From the NCBI RefSeq assembly GCF_000469585.1, contig NZ_AWNK01000014.1:2279-35882 (forward strand): a stretch of 33,604 nucleotides of DNA, in the 5' to 3' direction. The translations under genes were made by a program, and so were the position numbers. Position 1 is the stretch's first letter. Every line of letters starts with the position of its first letter. This document shows positions 17,195 through 29,100 of the stretch, one piece after another. This DNA comes from Chrysiogenes arsenatis DSM 11915. GTDB taxonomy: Bacteria; Chrysiogenota; Chrysiogenetes; Chrysiogenales; Chrysiogenaceae. The notes beneath the pieces are model-generated. The model searched no databases, was not told where the DNA came from, and saw only the letters and a list, made by a program, of their open reading frames with translations.

Positions 17195-20100
17195 ATGGAC
17201 TTTGTTCACTTGCACTTACATACACAATACTCGTTACTTGATGGTGCGATAAAAATTAAGGAACTCGTCAAAAAGTGTCAGGACGAGGGGATGAAATCAA
17301 TTGCCATTACTGACCATGGCTGCATGTTTGGTGTGTTGGATTTTTATAAGCAATGCACCAAGGGGGGGATTAAGCCCATTCTTGGCTGCGAAGTGTACGT
17401 TGCCCCTGGCGGTATGCTGGAAAAGCGCAACGCCGAAGGGGTGTACGAAGGAGCCTTTCACCTTGTTCTGTTAGCCGAAAATGAGGTGGGATACCGGAAC
17501 CTGATTTATATGGTTTCTGAAGCCTATATGAAAGGTTTCTACTATAAGCCGCGCGTAGACAAAGAGTTACTTCGCCAGCACTCCGAAGGGATTATCGCCC
17601 TTTCGGCCTGTCTTGGTGGCGAAGTGCCAAACTTATTGTTGGCGGGTAAGCGCGATGTGGCGCGTCAGTCGGCGCTCGAATATAATTCGATTTTCGGGCA
17701 AGGGAATTTTTTCCTCGAAATTCAGGAAAACGGGATGGAAGCGCAGCGCGATGTCAACCTGCAGGTGATCGCGTTGGCTGACGAACTGGGTATTCCGCTG
17801 GTTGCGACCAATGATTGCCACTACTTGCGCCGTGAAGATGCCAAAGCGCATGATATTCTGCTGTGCATTCAGACGCAGAGTGCTTTTGATGACCAAAAAC
17901 GCTTCCGCTTTGATTCCGACCAGCTTTACGTGAAAAGTCCGGCCGAAATGCACCGCGATTTTGCCGCATACCCAGAAGCATTAGCCAATACCGTCAAAAT
18001 TGCGGAGCGGTGTAATGTAACGTTAGAGTTCGGTCAGGTGTATCTGCCGAAATATCCCGTTCCTGAAGGACACGACCTCAACTCGTTCATCCGTCATATG
18101 TCGCGCGAAGGGCTGGCGGAGCGTTTCGAGCAGTTTGAAACGCTGAACATTACAGTCGATAAAGAGTTGTATCGTGAGCGGTTGGAGCTGGAAATTGACG
18201 TAATTATTTCGATGGGTTTTCCCGGCTATTTCGTCATAGTAGCGGACTTTATCCAGTGGGCGAAACGCAACGATATTCCCGTGGGTCCAGGGCGTGGATC
18301 AGCTGCGGGAAGTTTGGTCGCCTATGCGCTGAAAATCACCGACATCGATCCAATTCCATACAATTTGCTTTTTGAGCGGTTTCTGAATCCTGAGCGGGTT
18401 TCCATGCCCGATATCGATATCGATTTTTGTATGAACCGTCGCGGCGAAGTCATTGAGTACGTGCGTGAAAAATATGGGCGCGAAAATGTCTGCCAAATCA
18501 TCACGTATGGCGCCTTGCTTGCCAAAGGGGTGCTGCGCGATGTGGCACGCGTGCTTGGTCTGCCGTATGCTGATGGCGATAAGCTGTCCAAGCTGGTTCC
18601 CGATAAACTCGGCATCTCACTTCGTGAAGCGATTGATATGGAACCAAAGCTTGCTTCGACGGCGGCGGCGATGCCACATGGCGAAAATTTGATGCAGTAC
18701 GCGCTGGCGCTTGAAGGGCTGTATCGTCAGGCAGGGATGCACGCGGCTGGAGTCGTCATTACCGATGAGCCCATTCACACCTACGCCCCACTCTACCGTG
18801 GCCCTGAGGGCGAAGCAATTTGTCAGTTTGACAAAGATCAGGCGGAAAGCATCGGGTTGGTAAAATTCGATTTTCTGGGATTGAAAACCCTAACTGTTAT
18901 TGATGATGCCTGTCGCTTAATCGCTCAGACACAGAAGTTACCACAGAAGTTTGATATTGCTGCGATTCCGATGGATGACCAGAAAGCCTACGATTTACTC
19001 TGTGCCGGAAAAACCACCGGTGTGTTCCAGCTTGAATCTGGCGGGATGAAGAATCTGATTGTCAAACTGCGGCCTTCGACTTTTGAAGATATTATTGCGT
19101 TGGTCGCGCTCTACCGTCCAGGGCCACTCGGTTCGGGCATGATTGATGACTTTGTTAACCGGAAGCACGGAATAGCCGAAGCAACCTATTCGCTCTCTGC
19201 ACTGGAACCGATTCTGAAAGATACGTACGGCGTTATTGTGTATCAGGAACAGGTTATGCAGATTGCGCGCACCCTGGCAGGGTACTCGCTGGGGGGAGCG
19301 GATTTACTGCGTCGTGCAATGGGAAAAAAGAAGGCTGAAGAGATGGCCAAGCATAAGGAAATATTTCTTTATGGTGATGGGAAGAGTACGCCGGGGGCGC
19401 AGGCGTTAGGCTTTGATGTAAAAAAAGCCGAGGATATTTTCGATTTGATGGCATTCTTTGCGGAATATGGTTTTAATAAATCGCACTCCGCAGCTTATGC
19501 TTTGATTGCCTATCAGACCGCTTATCTAAAAGCCCATTATCCATCAGAATTTATGGCGGCACTTATGTCGAGTGAAATGGATAATACGGATAAAGTTGTA
19601 CACTTCATTAACGAATGCCGCGAGATGGGGATTCTCGTACAGCCACCCGATGTCAATAAGTCGGGTCGTTCGTTCAGCGTTGATGATGATGGTCAGACAA
19701 TTATCTTTGGGTTGACGGCGATTAAGAATGTTGGCGGCAAAGCCGTCGAAGAGATTATCCACGAGCGCGAGACGGCAGGCATGTATCGCTCGCTCTACCA
19801 TTTCACAGATCGTATTGATTTGCGCAACGTGAATAAGCGGGTTGTGGAAAACCTGATTAAGTGTGGTGCGTTTGATGCACTGCATGCCAATCGCCGCCAA
19901 GCATTTGAGGCCGTAGAATCAGCTTTCTCACGTGGGCAAGCCGTTCAGAAAGAGCGTGAATCAGGCCAGTTATCACTCTTTGCCGTTGAAGAGGAAACAC
20001 ACAGTTGGGATGAGAGTGGCGAAGAATACGCCGATGTTCCCGATTGGGACGCTTCACAGCGCTTAACCGCGGAAAAAGAAACACTCGGATTTTATATCAC

Positions 20101-20677
20101 CGGCCACCCGTTGCAACGCTACGAAAAGCACCTGCAATGCTTTACCACATCTATTGCCGCACTTGATGAAATGGAAGCGGAACAGAAGGTTCGTTTGGGT
20201 GGGCTGCTCAGTTCGGTGCAAATCAAAATGACGAAAACAGGGAAAAAGATGGCAGTGCTTATCGTAGAAGATGTTAGCGGTAAGTGTGAAGCGATTGTTT
20301 TTCCAAAAACTTATGAACATATTTATGAACATCTACATGTCGATAATATACTGATTTTCGAAGGTAAGGTAAACGCACGAGATAACGGTAAAAACATTGC
20401 AATTGAAAAGGTTTACACGCTAAGTGACGCCCAGAAAGCATTTACCAAACGTGTAGAACTTTCGATAGACACAGAACGGTTTTCCACAGAGTTATTCACA
20501 CAACTTAAACAGGCTGTTGAGCAATACCGTGGGGAAAAGCCTGTTATTGTCCGGCTTCACCATGAACCAGAGTGGGAAGCAATTTTTCAAACCAACCTTG
20601 CTATTACACCCAATACGGATTTGCTGATTCGGCTTGAAGAGATGCTTGGTAGCGATGCCATTGCTTTTACGGCATAG
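17195..20677 (+). CDS. dnaE: DnaE, DNA polymerase III alpha subunit
   Basis: The replicative polymerase, 1160 residues. It starts MDFVHLHLHTQYSLLDG after GGAAGGAG. The PHP domain (1-about 280) keeps the residues known as metal ligands in proofreading PHP domains: His7, His9, Asp16, His41, Glu66, His89, Cys139, and Asp207 and His209 in TNDCHYL. E. coli DnaE has lost several of these. The polymerase core has GPGRGSAAGSLVAYAL and catalytic Asp406 and Asp408 in MPDIDIDF, plus Asp559 in VKFDFLGLKT. HhH and OB-fold (RLGGLLSSVQIKMTKTGKKM) domains follow in the C-terminal third. A bidirectional terminator lies just after the stop. The gene is single, facing murA. Confidence 0.98.
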   Translation: MDFVHLHLHTQYSLLDGAIKIKELVKKCQDEGMKSIAITDHGCMFGVLDFYKQCTKGGIKPILGCEVYVAPGGMLEKRNAEGVYEGAFHLVLLAENEVGYRNLIYMVSEAYMKGFYYKPRVDKELLRQHSEGIIALSACLGGEVPNLLLAGKRDVARQSALEYNSIFGQGNFFLEIQENGMEAQRDVNLQVIALADELGIPLVATNDCHYLRREDAKAHDILLCIQTQSAFDDQKRFRFDSDQLYVKSPAEMHRDFAAYPEALANTVKIAERCNVTLEFGQVYLPKYPVPEGHDLNSFIRHMSREGLAERFEQFETLNITVDKELYRERLELEIDVIISMGFPGYFVIVADFIQWAKRNDIPVGPGRGSAAGSLVAYALKITDIDPIPYNLLFERFLNPERVSMPDIDIDFCMNRRGEVIEYVREKYGRENVCQIITYGALLAKGVLRDVARVLGLPYADGDKLSKLVPDKLGISLREAIDMEPKLASTAAAMPHGENLMQYALALEGLYRQAGMHAAGVVITDEPIHTYAPLYRGPEGEAICQFDKDQAESIGLVKFDFLGLKTLTVIDDACRLIAQTQKLPQKFDIAAIPMDDQKAYDLLCAGKTTGVFQLESGGMKNLIVKLRPSTFEDIIALVALYRPGPLGSGMIDDFVNRKHGIAEATYSLSALEPILKDTYGVIVYQEQVMQIARTLAGYSLGGADLLRRAMGKKKAEEMAKHKEIFLYGDGKSTPGAQALGFDVKKAEDIFDLMAFFAEYGFNKSHSAAYALIAYQTAYLKAHYPSEFMAALMSSEMDNTDKVVHFINECREMGILVQPPDVNKSGRSFSVDDDGQTIIFGLTAIKNVGGKAVEEIIHERETAGMYRSLYHFTDRIDLRNVNKRVVENLIKCGAFDALHANRRQAFEAVESAFSRGQAVQKERESGQLSLFAVEEETHSWDESGEEYADVPDWDASQRLTAEKETLGFYITGHPLQRYEKHLQCFTTSIAALDEMEAEQKVRLGGLLSSVQIKMTKTGKKMAVLIVEDVSGKCEAIVFPKTYEHIYEHLHVDNILIFEGKVNARDNGKNIAIEKVYTLSDAQKAFTKRVELSIDTERFSTELFTQLKQAVEQYRGEKPVIVRLHHEPEWEAIFQTNLAITPNTDLLIRLEEMLGSDAIAFTA

Positions 20678-20709
20678 ATGACTACACAGTATTCCACTTT
20701 CACAAAACG

Positions 20710-20746
20710 AAAAACCCCCAGCGGCTTTAGGCCACTGGGGGTTTTT
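20710..20746. terminator. Bidirectional Rho-independent terminator between dnaE and rpoC
   Basis: AAAAACCCCCAGCGG and CCACTGGGGGTTTTT pair with one mismatch around a 7-nt loop. The A-run on the left and T-run on the right let it work for both convergent genes. It lies between the dnaE stop and the rpoC stop, each about 25-35 nt away. Confidence 0.93.
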
Positions 20747-20768
20747 ATTTCATTGAAGTTTACAACAA

Positions 20769-23700
20769 TTAGACGCGCACGTAGTCAACTTCGCGGTTAC
20801 ACTTCACGCCTGTTCCGGCTGGGATCAAGCGACCCATCGTAACGTTTTCTTTCAGGCCACGCAGGGTATCAATTTTACCACTGATACTGGCTTCTGTCAG
20901 AACGCGAGTCGTTTCTTGGAAGGATGCGGCCGAGATGAATGATTCAGTTGACAAGCTGGCTTTGGTAATCCCTAGCAGCATATGGTCGAACTTCGCGGTC
21001 AACTTACCTGCCAACTCAAGCTCACGGTTTACGTGGCGGACAGTGAGGTGGTCAAGTTCTTCGTCAAGCAGGAATTCGGAATCGCCCGGATCGGTAATGC
21101 GCACTTTACGCAACATCTGACGGATGATGACTTCGATGTGTTTATCGTTAATGCCAACCCCTTGCAGACGATACACTTCCTGTATTTCGTTGACCAGATA
21201 CGCGTGTACCTTTTCAACACCCATAACGCTCAGAATATCGTGTGGGTCAAGCGCTCCATCGACCAGCATTTCGCCAGCGCGAATAAAGTCGCCATCAAGA
21301 CAGTTCAGATAACGGTTCCGAGGTATCGAGTAGGTACGCGAGTCGCCCGTATCATCATTTCTGACAATAACTTTCCGCATGCCGCGCACGAGGCCGCCAA
21401 TTTGAACAATACCGTCGATTTCGGCAATAATTGCCTGATCTTTCGGCTTACGAGCTTCAAACAGTTCCGCAACGCGTGGCAGACCACCGGTGATATCTTT
21501 GGTTTTGCCGGCTGCTTTCGGGATTTTTGCAATAACGTCACCAGGGAGCACTTCTGCCCCTTCTTCGACAAGGATAGTGGCACCATTCGGTAGAAGGTAA
21601 CGACGAACCGTTTCCCCATGGCCATCTTTAATCGAAACGCGTGGCTGACGACGTTCTTCCGTGTGTTCGAGAACGGTACGACGAGCGATACCGGTAACGG
21701 CGTCTACTTCTTCGCGGACGGTCATCCCGTCAACGATGTCGCCGTATTTTGCCAAGCCGCTGACTTCAGTAATGATGGAAGCGGCAAATGGATCCCATTC
21801 CATCAACTTATCGCCTTGTGATACGGTTGCACCGGCTTCTTTGAGCAGCGTGGCACCGAAGACAACTTTATAGCTGTCGAGTTCGTGGCCTTCGTCATCC
21901 TCAATAATGAGCAGACCATTCCGGCTCATGGCGATAATACGTCCTTGGCGGTCGACGACAGAATTCAAGTCAACATAGCGCAGTGTACCCGACGCTTTTG
22001 TATGCGCGGTACTGGCTTCTGCCACTTTCGACGCGGTTCCCCCAACGTGGAAGGTACGCATAGTAAGCTGCGTGCCAGGTTCACCGATTGATTGGCCGGC
22101 AATAATACCAACCGCTTCGCCAATTGATACCAAGCGACCGCGCGCAAGGTCGCGACCATAGCACAACGCACAGACACCGGAAGGAGACTGGCAGGTTAAT
22201 ACGGAGCGTGCTTTGACGATTTCAACGCCCGCTAGTTCAATGGCAGACGATTGCGATTCGTTAATGAGATCGCCAGCTTTGGCAAGGAGGTTCCCTTCGG
22301 TATCAAGTACATCCTCGAGAGCGGTACGGCCAAGAATGCGCTCTGCAATCCCTTCGACGATATTCGACCCTTCGATGAGTGCCGAAATCCGTACCCCTTC
22401 GCGCGTACCACAATCATGTTCGGTAATGATCATATCCTGCGCAACGTCAACGAGGCGGCGGGTGAGGTATCCGGAGTTCGCCGTTTTCAGTGCGGTATCG
22501 GCCAGACCTTTACGCGCTCCGTGCGTAGAAATAAAGTACTGTAGAACGGTTAGACCTTCGCGGAAGTTTGCCGTAATTGGCGTTTCGATGATCGAACCAT
22601 CCGGTTTGGCCATCAGGCCGCGCATACCAGCAAGCTGACGCATCTGCTGACGCGAACCACGAGCACCGGAATCGGCCATTACGTAGACTGAGTTAAAGTT
22701 TCTCGCACGGCGTTCTGTGGCGGAGGCATCGCCGCCTTCGCTTCCAAGTTCCACCATCATGGCATCGGCAATTTTTTCGGTAGTTTCCGACCAAATGCCA
22801 ATAGTCCGGTTGTATTTCTCGCCTTGCGTAATAACCCCTTCCTGATACTTGATGGTAACATCGGCAATTTCAGCAAGCGCTCTATCAAGCAGTGACTGCT
22901 TGGCTTCTGGAATGCGCATATCATCAATACAAACAGAAAGACCAGCTTTCGTCGCGTTGCGGTAGCCCAGTGATTTGAGGTCATCAAGGAACCGAACTGT
23001 CTCCGCGTTCCCGCATTTGTGGAAGGTCTCTTCGACAAGGTTGAGCAACACTTTTTTATTCAACACGCGGTTCGCTGACGCAAAGCTGAGTTGAGCAGGG
23101 AGAATTTCCGAAAACTTGACACGGCCAACTGTCGTCTCGTAGCGTTCACCACGAACACGGCAGGTGATTTTCGCGTGAATATCGACCAATCCCAGCGAGT
23201 GGGCGGTTTCAACCTCTTCAGGCGAACTGAACTTCATCCCTTCGCCTTTAGCGTTTTTCTTTTCACGCGACATATAGTAGCAACCCAGTACGATATCCTG
23301 TGTAGGAACGGTGACTGGCTTACCGCTGGCCGGTGAAAGGATGTTATTCGACGCGAGCATCAGCACGCGACATTCAAGCTGCGCTTGGGTAGAAAGCGGT
23401 ACGTGTACCGCCATTTGGTCACCGTCAAAGTCAGCGTTAAACGCGGTACATACCAAGGGGTGAAGCTGAATCGCTTTTCCTTCGATCAGGATCGGCTCGA
23501 ATGCCTGAATGCCGAGACGGTGCAGCGTTGGAGCGCGGTTCAACATTACGGGATGCTCTTGAATAACCTCTTCAAGGACGTCCCATACTTCCGTGCGATT
23601 TTTTTCTACCATTTTTTTAGCGCTTTTGATGGTAGAGGCAAATCCCTTCATCTGAAGCTTGTTATAGATAAATGGCTTAAAGAGTTCGAGCGCCATTTTC

Positions 23701-24809
23701 TTTGGCAACCCGCACTGCCACATTTTCAGTTCAGGCCCCGCAACGATAACGGAACGACCGGAGTAATCGACCCGCTTTCCAAGAAGGTTCTGACGGAAAC
23801 GGCCTTGCTTCCCTTTCAGCATATCGGAGAGCGATTTGAGAGGACGCTTATTTGGGCCACGCAACACGCGGCCACGTTTGCCGTTGTCAAAGAGCGCATC
23901 GACCGCTTCTTGCAACATCCGCTTTTCATTGCGGATGATAATATCAGGCGCCGAAAGCTCCATCAAACGCTTCAAACGGTTGTTACGGTTGATAACGCGG
24001 CGGTAGAGATCGTTCAAATCTGACGTCGCAAAGCGACCGCCATCAAGTGGTACCAGCGGGCGAAGTTCAGGTGGAATAACAGGGATAACTTCAAGAATCA
24101 TCCACTCTGGCTTATTCCCACTTTTACGGAAGGCTTCCGCAACACGCAAACGTTTGGTCAATTTTTTTATCTTTTGTACAGAGGTCGCTTCGGCCAGATC
24201 CTGGCGCAGCTCAATCGTGAGCAGGTCGAGATCGAGTCCCGCGAGCATTTCACGAATCGCTTCTGCGCCCATTCCGGCGATGAATGAACCGTAGCCGTAC
24301 TCTTCAATAGCCTTGTAGTAGGCTTCTTCGTTCAAGAGCGTCCGTTCACTCAGGGGAGTTCCCATGGCATCCAGGACAATATATTCTTCGAAATAGAGTA
24401 CTTTTTCCAGATCGCGCAAAGTCATATCGAGAATCGTCCCGATGCGGCTTGGCAATCCTTTAAAGAACCATACATGGCTCACTGGACAGGCAAGTTCGAT
24501 GTGACCCAGCCGTTCGCGACGTACTTTTGACTGAATAACTTCGACACCGCACTTTTCGCACACGATGCCACGATGTTTCATCCGTTTATATTTACCGCAG
24601 TTACATTCCCAGTCCTTGACGGGGCCGAAAATTTTGGCGCAGAAAAGGCCATCCTTTTCCGGCTTAAACGTACGGTAGTTGATGGTTTCTGGCTTGGTTA
24701 CTTCGCCAAAAGACCACGAGCGAATTTTTTCCGGTGATGCCAGACTGATTCGCAATGCATCAAATGAAATCGGTTCTACCGACTCCGGAGCAAACTTATG
24801 AATTTCCAA
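20769..24809 (-). CDS. rpoC: RpoC, RNA polymerase beta' subunit
   Basis: The catalytic beta' subunit of RNA polymerase. The active-site [13 protein letters not shown] binds the catalytic Mg. Two zinc sites are present: an N-terminal one ([19 protein letters not shown]) and the CDCGTREG...[11 protein letters not shown] cluster. [20 protein letters not shown], the trigger-loop region, is intact. The start is likely TTG 24809 (1346 residues): GGAGG lies five bases before it, giving [14 protein letters not shown] five codons upstream at 24824 would put the Shine-Dalgarno inside the gene. The rpoB stop lies about 46 nt upstream. It is the last gene of the ribosomal-RNA-polymerase cluster and ends at the shared terminator. 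Confidence 0.98.
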   Translation of the reverse strand: MEIHKFAPESVEPISFDALRISLASPEKIRSWSFGEVTKPETINYRTFKPEKDGLFCAKIFGPVKDWECNCGKYKRMKHRGIVCEKCGVEVIQSKVRRERLGHIELACPVSHVWFFKGLPSRIGTILDMTLRDLEKVLYFEEYIVLDAMGTPLSERTLLNEEAYYKAIEEYGYGSFIAGMGAEAIREMLAGLDLDLLTIELRQDLAEATSVQKIKKLTKRLRVAEAFRKSGNKPEWMILEVIPVIPPELRPLVPLDGGRFATSDLNDLYRRVINRNNRLKRLMELSAPDIIIRNEKRMLQEAVDALFDNGKRGRVLRGPNKRPLKSLSDMLKGKQGRFRQNLLGKRVDYSGRSVIVAGPELKMWQCGLPKKMALELFKPFIYNKLQMKGFASTIKSAKKMVEKNRTEVWDVLEEVIQEHPVMLNRAPTLHRLGIQAFEPILIEGKAIQLHPLVCTAFNADFDGDQMAVHVPLSTQAQLECRVLMLASNNILSPASGKPVTVPTQDIVLGCYYMSREKKNAKGEGMKFSSPEEVETAHSLGLVDIHAKITCRVRGERYETTVGRVKFSEILPAQLSFASANRVLNKKVLLNLVEETFHKCGNAETVRFLDDLKSLGYRNATKAGLSVCIDDMRIPEAKQSLLDRALAEIADVTIKYQEGVITQGEKYNRTIGIWSETTEKIADAMMVELGSEGGDASATERRARNFNSVYVMADSGARGSRQQMRQLAGMRGLMAKPDGSIIETPITANFREGLTVLQYFISTHGARKGLADTALKTANSGYLTRRLVDVAQDMIITEHDCGTREGVRISALIEGSNIVEGIAERILGRTALEDVLDTEGNLLAKAGDLINESQSSAIELAGVEIVKARSVLTCQSPSGVCALCYGRDLARGRLVSIGEAVGIIAGQSIGEPGTQLTMRTFHVGGTASKVAEASTAHTKASGTLRYVDLNSVVDRQGRIIAMSRNGLLIIEDDEGHELDSYKVVFGATLLKEAGATVSQGDKLMEWDPFAASIITEVSGLAKYGDIVDGMTVREEVDAVTGIARRTVLEHTEERRQPRVSIKDGHGETVRRYLLPNGATILVEEGAEVLPGDVIAKIPKAAGKTKDITGGLPRVAELFEARKPKDQAIIAEIDGIVQIGGLVRGMRKVIVRNDDTGDSRTYSIPRNRYLNCLDGDFIRAGEMLVDGALDPHDILSVMGVEKVHAYLVNEIQEVYRLQGVGINDKHIEVIIRQMLRKVRITDPGDSEFLLDEELDHLTVRHVNRELELAGKLTAKFDHMLLGITKASLSTESFISAASFQETTRVLTEASISGKIDTLRGLKENVTMGRLIPAGTGVKCNREVDYVRV

Positions 24810-24855
24810 AATGCCCTCCAGCACTATGCACGTTCAAAAAGCGATACCAAAATGG

Positions 24856-27800
24856 TTACTCACCATCAGTTTCCGTTGGTGTCTCAGGCGCTGCCGCTGC
24901 TGCAGGAAGCTGTGGTGTCCGGAGGTCTGGCAAATCGTATTTCGCCGCAACCGCCTTGGTGCCATCAGCATTGAGTAGCTCAAGATCCAGACACAGCGAC
25001 TGAAGCTCTTTCACCAGAACGTTAAATGACTCAGGCATACCGGCCGTGAGGATATTCTCCCCTTTTACGATAGATTCGTACATTTTGGTTCGGCCAGGGA
25101 CATCATCCGATTTCACGGTTAAGAGTTCTTGCAAGCAATGGGCGGCGCCGTACGCTTCGAGTGCCCATACTTCCATCTCTCCAAGTCGCTGACCACCAAA
25201 CTGAGCTTTACCGCCAAGTGGCTGCTGGGTTACCAGCGAGTATGGGCCGGTTGAGCGGGCGTGAATCTTGCTATCGACCAAGTGGTGAAGCTTCAGCATA
25301 TACAACACACCAACCGTGACTTCCTGATCGAACCGTTCGCCTGTACGACCATCGTACAGGACGGTTTGGCCACTTTCGTCAGCAAATGCGGCTTGCAGTA
25401 GGTCTTTAATGTCGCGCTCAGTTGCTCCATCAAATACTGGTGTAGCCACATGCAGGCCAAGGGCTTTTGCCGCCCAGCCGAGGTGCGTTTCCAGAATCTG
25501 CCCGACGTTCATCCGTGAAGGAACCCCAAGTGGATTCAGCACGATATCAACCGGCGTACCATCTGGCAGGTACGGTAAATCCTCAACGGGAAGAATGCGC
25601 GAGACAACCCCTTTGTTCCCGTGACGGCCAGCCATTTTGTCACCGACTTTCAGCTTCCGCTTCACGGCAACATAAACTTTGACCATCTTGAAAACACCTG
25701 GTGGCAGATCGTCGCCCATGTTCACACGCGATTTACGCTCGGTATACACGGTGTGCGCCGCTTCAAGTTGTTCTTCAGTAATTTCACGAATAGATTCGGC
25801 TGTTTTTACGTAATTACTTGCGCTTTCAACCGGAACATCAAGCAGTTCGTTGAGGGTGAGGCGGCCGATCATTTCGGCAGTGATGGTATCGCCTGCATCG
25901 CCGACAATAACCCCTTCGCTGAGCAGTTGATCGGCAAGTTTTTTTCCGATCAGCAGTTTGCGAATTTTATTGAGACGGTCGCGACGGATCAACGAACATT
26001 CGTCGTGATAGTCGGCGTCTAGTTTCTTGAGTTCCTCGTCTTCAATCCCTTTTGTCCGCTCATCTTTTTCTGAGCCACGGCGGGTAAAGACTTTAACGTC
26101 GACAACGGTTCCTTCGATGCCTGGTGGAATGGTGAGCGAAGCATCGCGGAAATCGCCAGCTTTTTCGCCGAAAATGGCACGAAGCAGCTTTTCTTCCGGA
26201 GTAGGTTGTGTTTCCCCTTTCGGAGTCACTTTCCCTACCAGAATATCGCCAGCCTTTACTTCGGCACCGATGCGGATAATACCGGAGTCGTCGATGTTGC
26301 GCAGGGCATCTTCGCCGACGTTGGGGATATCGCGCGTGATCTCTTCGGGGCCGAGTTTCGTGTCGCGAGCTTCTACATCGAATTCTTCAATGTGAATCGA
26401 GGTATAGACATCTTCGTTGACAATCTTTTCTGAGATCAGAATCGAATCTTCGAAGTTGTAGCCCATCCACGGCATGAAGGCGACGACGACGTTTTTCCCC
26501 AAGGCGAGTTCACCCTGTTCGGTAGCAGGGCCATCTGCTAGCACGTCGCCAGCTACTACCGTCATATCAGGATACACGATAGGCTTTTGGTTAATACAGG
26601 TGTTCTGGTTTGAGCGACGAAATTTTACGAGTGAGTAAATATCGACGCGTCCTTCGCCTTCGCGAATTTCAGACTCATCAGCGTGTACGATGATTTTGTC
26701 TGCTTCGACACTTACCACCTTACCACCACGGCGAGCAACAACTGCCGCACCGCTATCGGTTGCGACTTTGCGCTCCATCCCTGTCCCTACCAGTGGTGCC
26801 TGTGCGCGCAACAGTGGTACGGCCTGACGCTGCATGTTCGAACCCATCAGGGCGCGGTTGGCGTCATCGTTTTCAAGGAATGGAATAAGGCCGGCGGCTA
26901 CAGAAACCATTTGAACTGGTGCAACGTCCATATAGGTGATGTTTTCAGGCGATGTCATTACGAATTCACCTTCGTCACGAGCCGAAACCAACTCGTTAAC
27001 AAAGTACCCTTTTTCGTCCAATGGTGCATTCGCCTGAGCAATTACTTGCCCCGCTTCGTCAATGGCGCTGAGGTAATGGATTTCGTCGGTAACTCGTGAA
27101 CCTTCAACTTTACGGTATGGTGTTTCGATAAAGCCATACTCGTTGATTTTCCCATGGGTTGCCAAAGAAGTGATCAAACCAATGTTTGGTCCTTCCGGCG
27201 TTTCAATGGGGCAAATCCGGCCATAGTGCGTTGGGTGTACGTCGCGCACTTCAAAACCGGCCCGTTCACGAGTAAGACCGCCAGGTCCAAGGGCGCTCAA
27301 GCGGCGTTTGTGCGTGATCTCTGCCAGCGGGTTGGTTTGATCCATAAATTGCGAGAGCTGTGAGGAACCGAAGAACTCTTTGATCGCGGCTACGATTGGC
27401 TTGGCGTTCAAAAGATCCTGCGGCGAGAGCTCTGCCAGATCCTGAATACTCATCCGCTCTTTTACCGTACGTTCCATCCGCACTAAACCAATACGGAACT
27501 GGTTCTCTAAAAGTTCACCAACACTCCGGATGCGGCGGTTGCCAAGGTGGTCGATATCATCGACTTTCCCTTTCCCGTTTTTGATGTCGTTGAGGGTTTT
27601 TACTACCAGCATGATATCGTCCCGCGTGAGGACACAGATGTCCATTGGCACGTTGAGCTTGAGGCGACGGTTAATCTTTAATCGACCAACCTTGCTCAAG
27701 TCGTAGCGTTTTGGATTAAAGAACATGTTTTCGAAGAGTTGCGTAGCCGCTTCGATAGTCGGTGGCTCGCCTGGGCGCATCTTACGGAAAATTTCGATCA

Positions 27801-28944
27801 ACGCTTCTTCGGGCGACGTGATTTTCGTATCAAGTGCCAGGGTGTCGCGCATGGAGCTATCAGACTTGATGTTATCAATAAAGAGCAGGTTAAACGTCGT
27901 GATGCCACGCTCAAGAAAGAGATCAAAAAGATCATCAGTCAGCGGCTGATTCAATGCAGCAAGTTGCTCGCCACTGTGCGGATCGTAAATGTCTTCCCCA
28001 AGGAAAGCCGTGTCACGCAGCACTTCGAGGCGATCAATTTTAATTTTTGATATATTGGCATTGACTAAGCGACGGATGTTGCCGCGTGATATTTTATGAC
28101 CCGCCCGTACCAAAATATCGCCGGTTTCGGGGTTTACAATATCGTTCATCAGCTTTTGGCCGTACAGGTTTTCCAGTGCGGTGATTTTATAGATCGTGCC
28201 ATTTTCTTCGACGTGAATTGATTCACGGTCATAGAAGAAATCAATAATTTCCTTTTCCCGATATCCGAGAGCTTTTAGGACGACCGTTGCAGGAAACTTC
28301 CGTTTTTTATCGATACGAACGTAGAGTATATCTTTCGCATCGTACTCGAAGTCTATCCATGAGCCGCGATACGGAATAATTCTTGATGAATACAATACTT
28401 TTGCGTTGGTGCTGTTTTTGCCGCCATCGTCTTCGAAAAAGACACCCGGTGAGCGGTGCAGCTGACTGACAATAACCCGCTCGATACCATTGATAATAAA
28501 GGTACCTTTGCTCGTCATGAGTGGCAGTTCGCCAACATACACTTCCTGCTCTTTTACATCACGAACGAGTCTTTCGGCAGCACTGCCGGAGTCATCCTTT
28601 TCAAAAAGCACCAAGCGCACTTTAATGCGCAGAGGAGCGGCAAAAGTTGCTCCCCGATCCTGGCACTCATCGACGCTGTATTTCGGTTCGCCCAGTGTGT
28701 ACGAAATGTACTCCAACTGTGCTGTAGAGTTATAATCTTCTATAGGAAAGACGCTTTTAAAGACAGTCTCAAGGCCTATTTCTTCATCGTTCTGGTGATT
28801 GGCAAACTCCAGATTAAGAAACTTCCGGTAGGAATCTTTCTGAATCGCGGTTAAATCGGGAATATCGAGAATAGACGGAATGCGAGAAAACGACTTACGC
28901 TCACGCTTTTGTGCCCGACTGTTATGCGAATGTGCTAAAGCCAT
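24856..28944 (-). CDS. rpoB: RpoB, RNA polymerase beta subunit
   Basis: The beta subunit, 1362 residues with ATG 28944 ([12 protein letters not shown]); GGGAG five bases upstream decides this start over an upstream in-frame TTG at 28959. The rifampicin pocket is clear: [20 protein letters not shown], then [20 protein letters not shown]. Compared with E. coli 509-533, N518 is Thr, S522 is Ala and I530 is Leu; the resistance-critical H526 and S531 are wild-type. [12 protein letters not shown] and [15 protein letters not shown] are further landmarks. The C-terminal [20 protein letters not shown] and an acidic PTETDGE tail are present. It follows rplL after 156 nt and precedes rpoC. Complete. Confidence 0.98.
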   Translation of the reverse strand: MALAHSHNSRAQKRERKSFSRIPSILDIPDLTAIQKDSYRKFLNLEFANHQNDEEIGLETVFKSVFPIEDYNSTAQLEYISYTLGEPKYSVDECQDRGATFAAPLRIKVRLVLFEKDDSGSAAERLVRDVKEQEVYVGELPLMTSKGTFIINGIERVIVSQLHRSPGVFFEDDGGKNSTNAKVLYSSRIIPYRGSWIDFEYDAKDILYVRIDKKRKFPATVVLKALGYREKEIIDFFYDRESIHVEENGTIYKITALENLYGQKLMNDIVNPETGDILVRAGHKISRGNIRRLVNANISKIKIDRLEVLRDTAFLGEDIYDPHSGEQLAALNQPLTDDLFDLFLERGITTFNLLFIDNIKSDSSMRDTLALDTKITSPEEALIEIFRKMRPGEPPTIEAATQLFENMFFNPKRYDLSKVGRLKINRRLKLNVPMDICVLTRDDIMLVVKTLNDIKNGKGKVDDIDHLGNRRIRSVGELLENQFRIGLVRMERTVKERMSIQDLAELSPQDLLNAKPIVAAIKEFFGSSQLSQFMDQTNPLAEITHKRRLSALGPGGLTRERAGFEVRDVHPTHYGRICPIETPEGPNIGLITSLATHGKINEYGFIETPYRKVEGSRVTDEIHYLSAIDEAGQVIAQANAPLDEKGYFVNELVSARDEGEFVMTSPENITYMDVAPVQMVSVAAGLIPFLENDDANRALMGSNMQRQAVPLLRAQAPLVGTGMERKVATDSGAAVVARRGGKVVSVEADKIIVHADESEIREGEGRVDIYSLVKFRRSNQNTCINQKPIVYPDMTVVAGDVLADGPATEQGELALGKNVVVAFMPWMGYNFEDSILISEKIVNEDVYTSIHIEEFDVEARDTKLGPEEITRDIPNVGEDALRNIDDSGIIRIGAEVKAGDILVGKVTPKGETQPTPEEKLLRAIFGEKAGDFRDASLTIPPGIEGTVVDVKVFTRRGSEKDERTKGIEDEELKKLDADYHDECSLIRRDRLNKIRKLLIGKKLADQLLSEGVIVGDAGDTITAEMIGRLTLNELLDVPVESASNYVKTAESIREITEEQLEAAHTVYTERKSRVNMGDDLPPGVFKMVKVYVAVKRKLKVGDKMAGRHGNKGVVSRILPVEDLPYLPDGTPVDIVLNPLGVPSRMNVGQILETHLGWAAKALGLHVATPVFDGATERDIKDLLQAAFADESGQTVLYDGRTGERFDQEVTVGVLYMLKLHHLVDSKIHARSTGPYSLVTQQPLGGKAQFGGQRLGEMEVWALEAYGAAHCLQELLTVKSDDVPGRTKMYESIVKGENILTAGMPESFNVLVKELQSLCLDLELLNADGTKAVAAKYDLPDLRTPQLPAAAAAPETPTETDGE

Positions 28945-29037
28945 TGTGACTCCCTGCAACGTTCATTATCAGTGTAAAATCGGTATCGTTGCTCATTGCG
29001 GGGCAAACAATACGGTACGAAAAAAGAAACACAAACA

Positions 29038-29072
29038 GGCACAGGGGGATGGAAAAACCAATCCCCTGTGCC
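29038..29072 (-). promoter_or_regulatory. rplL-rpoB intergenic hairpin (attenuator or RNase III site candidate)
   Basis: On the minus strand, GGCACAGGGG pairs perfectly with CCCCTGTGCC, with two mismatches and three more pairs next to a T-rich loop. A T-rich but interrupted tract follows. It sits in the 156-nt gap before rpoB, as the E. coli rplL-rpoB attenuator and RNase III site do. It probably lowers rpoBC relative to ribosomal protein output by partial termination or processing; the exact mode is inferred. Confidence 0.72.
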
Positions 29073-29100
29073 GTAAAATGCCGGTTATGTGAGCGAATTA

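Noticed and set aside
20982-21593. Long open frame antisense to rpoC
   Set aside because: It lies within a conserved rpoC region and its translation has no recognisable domain.
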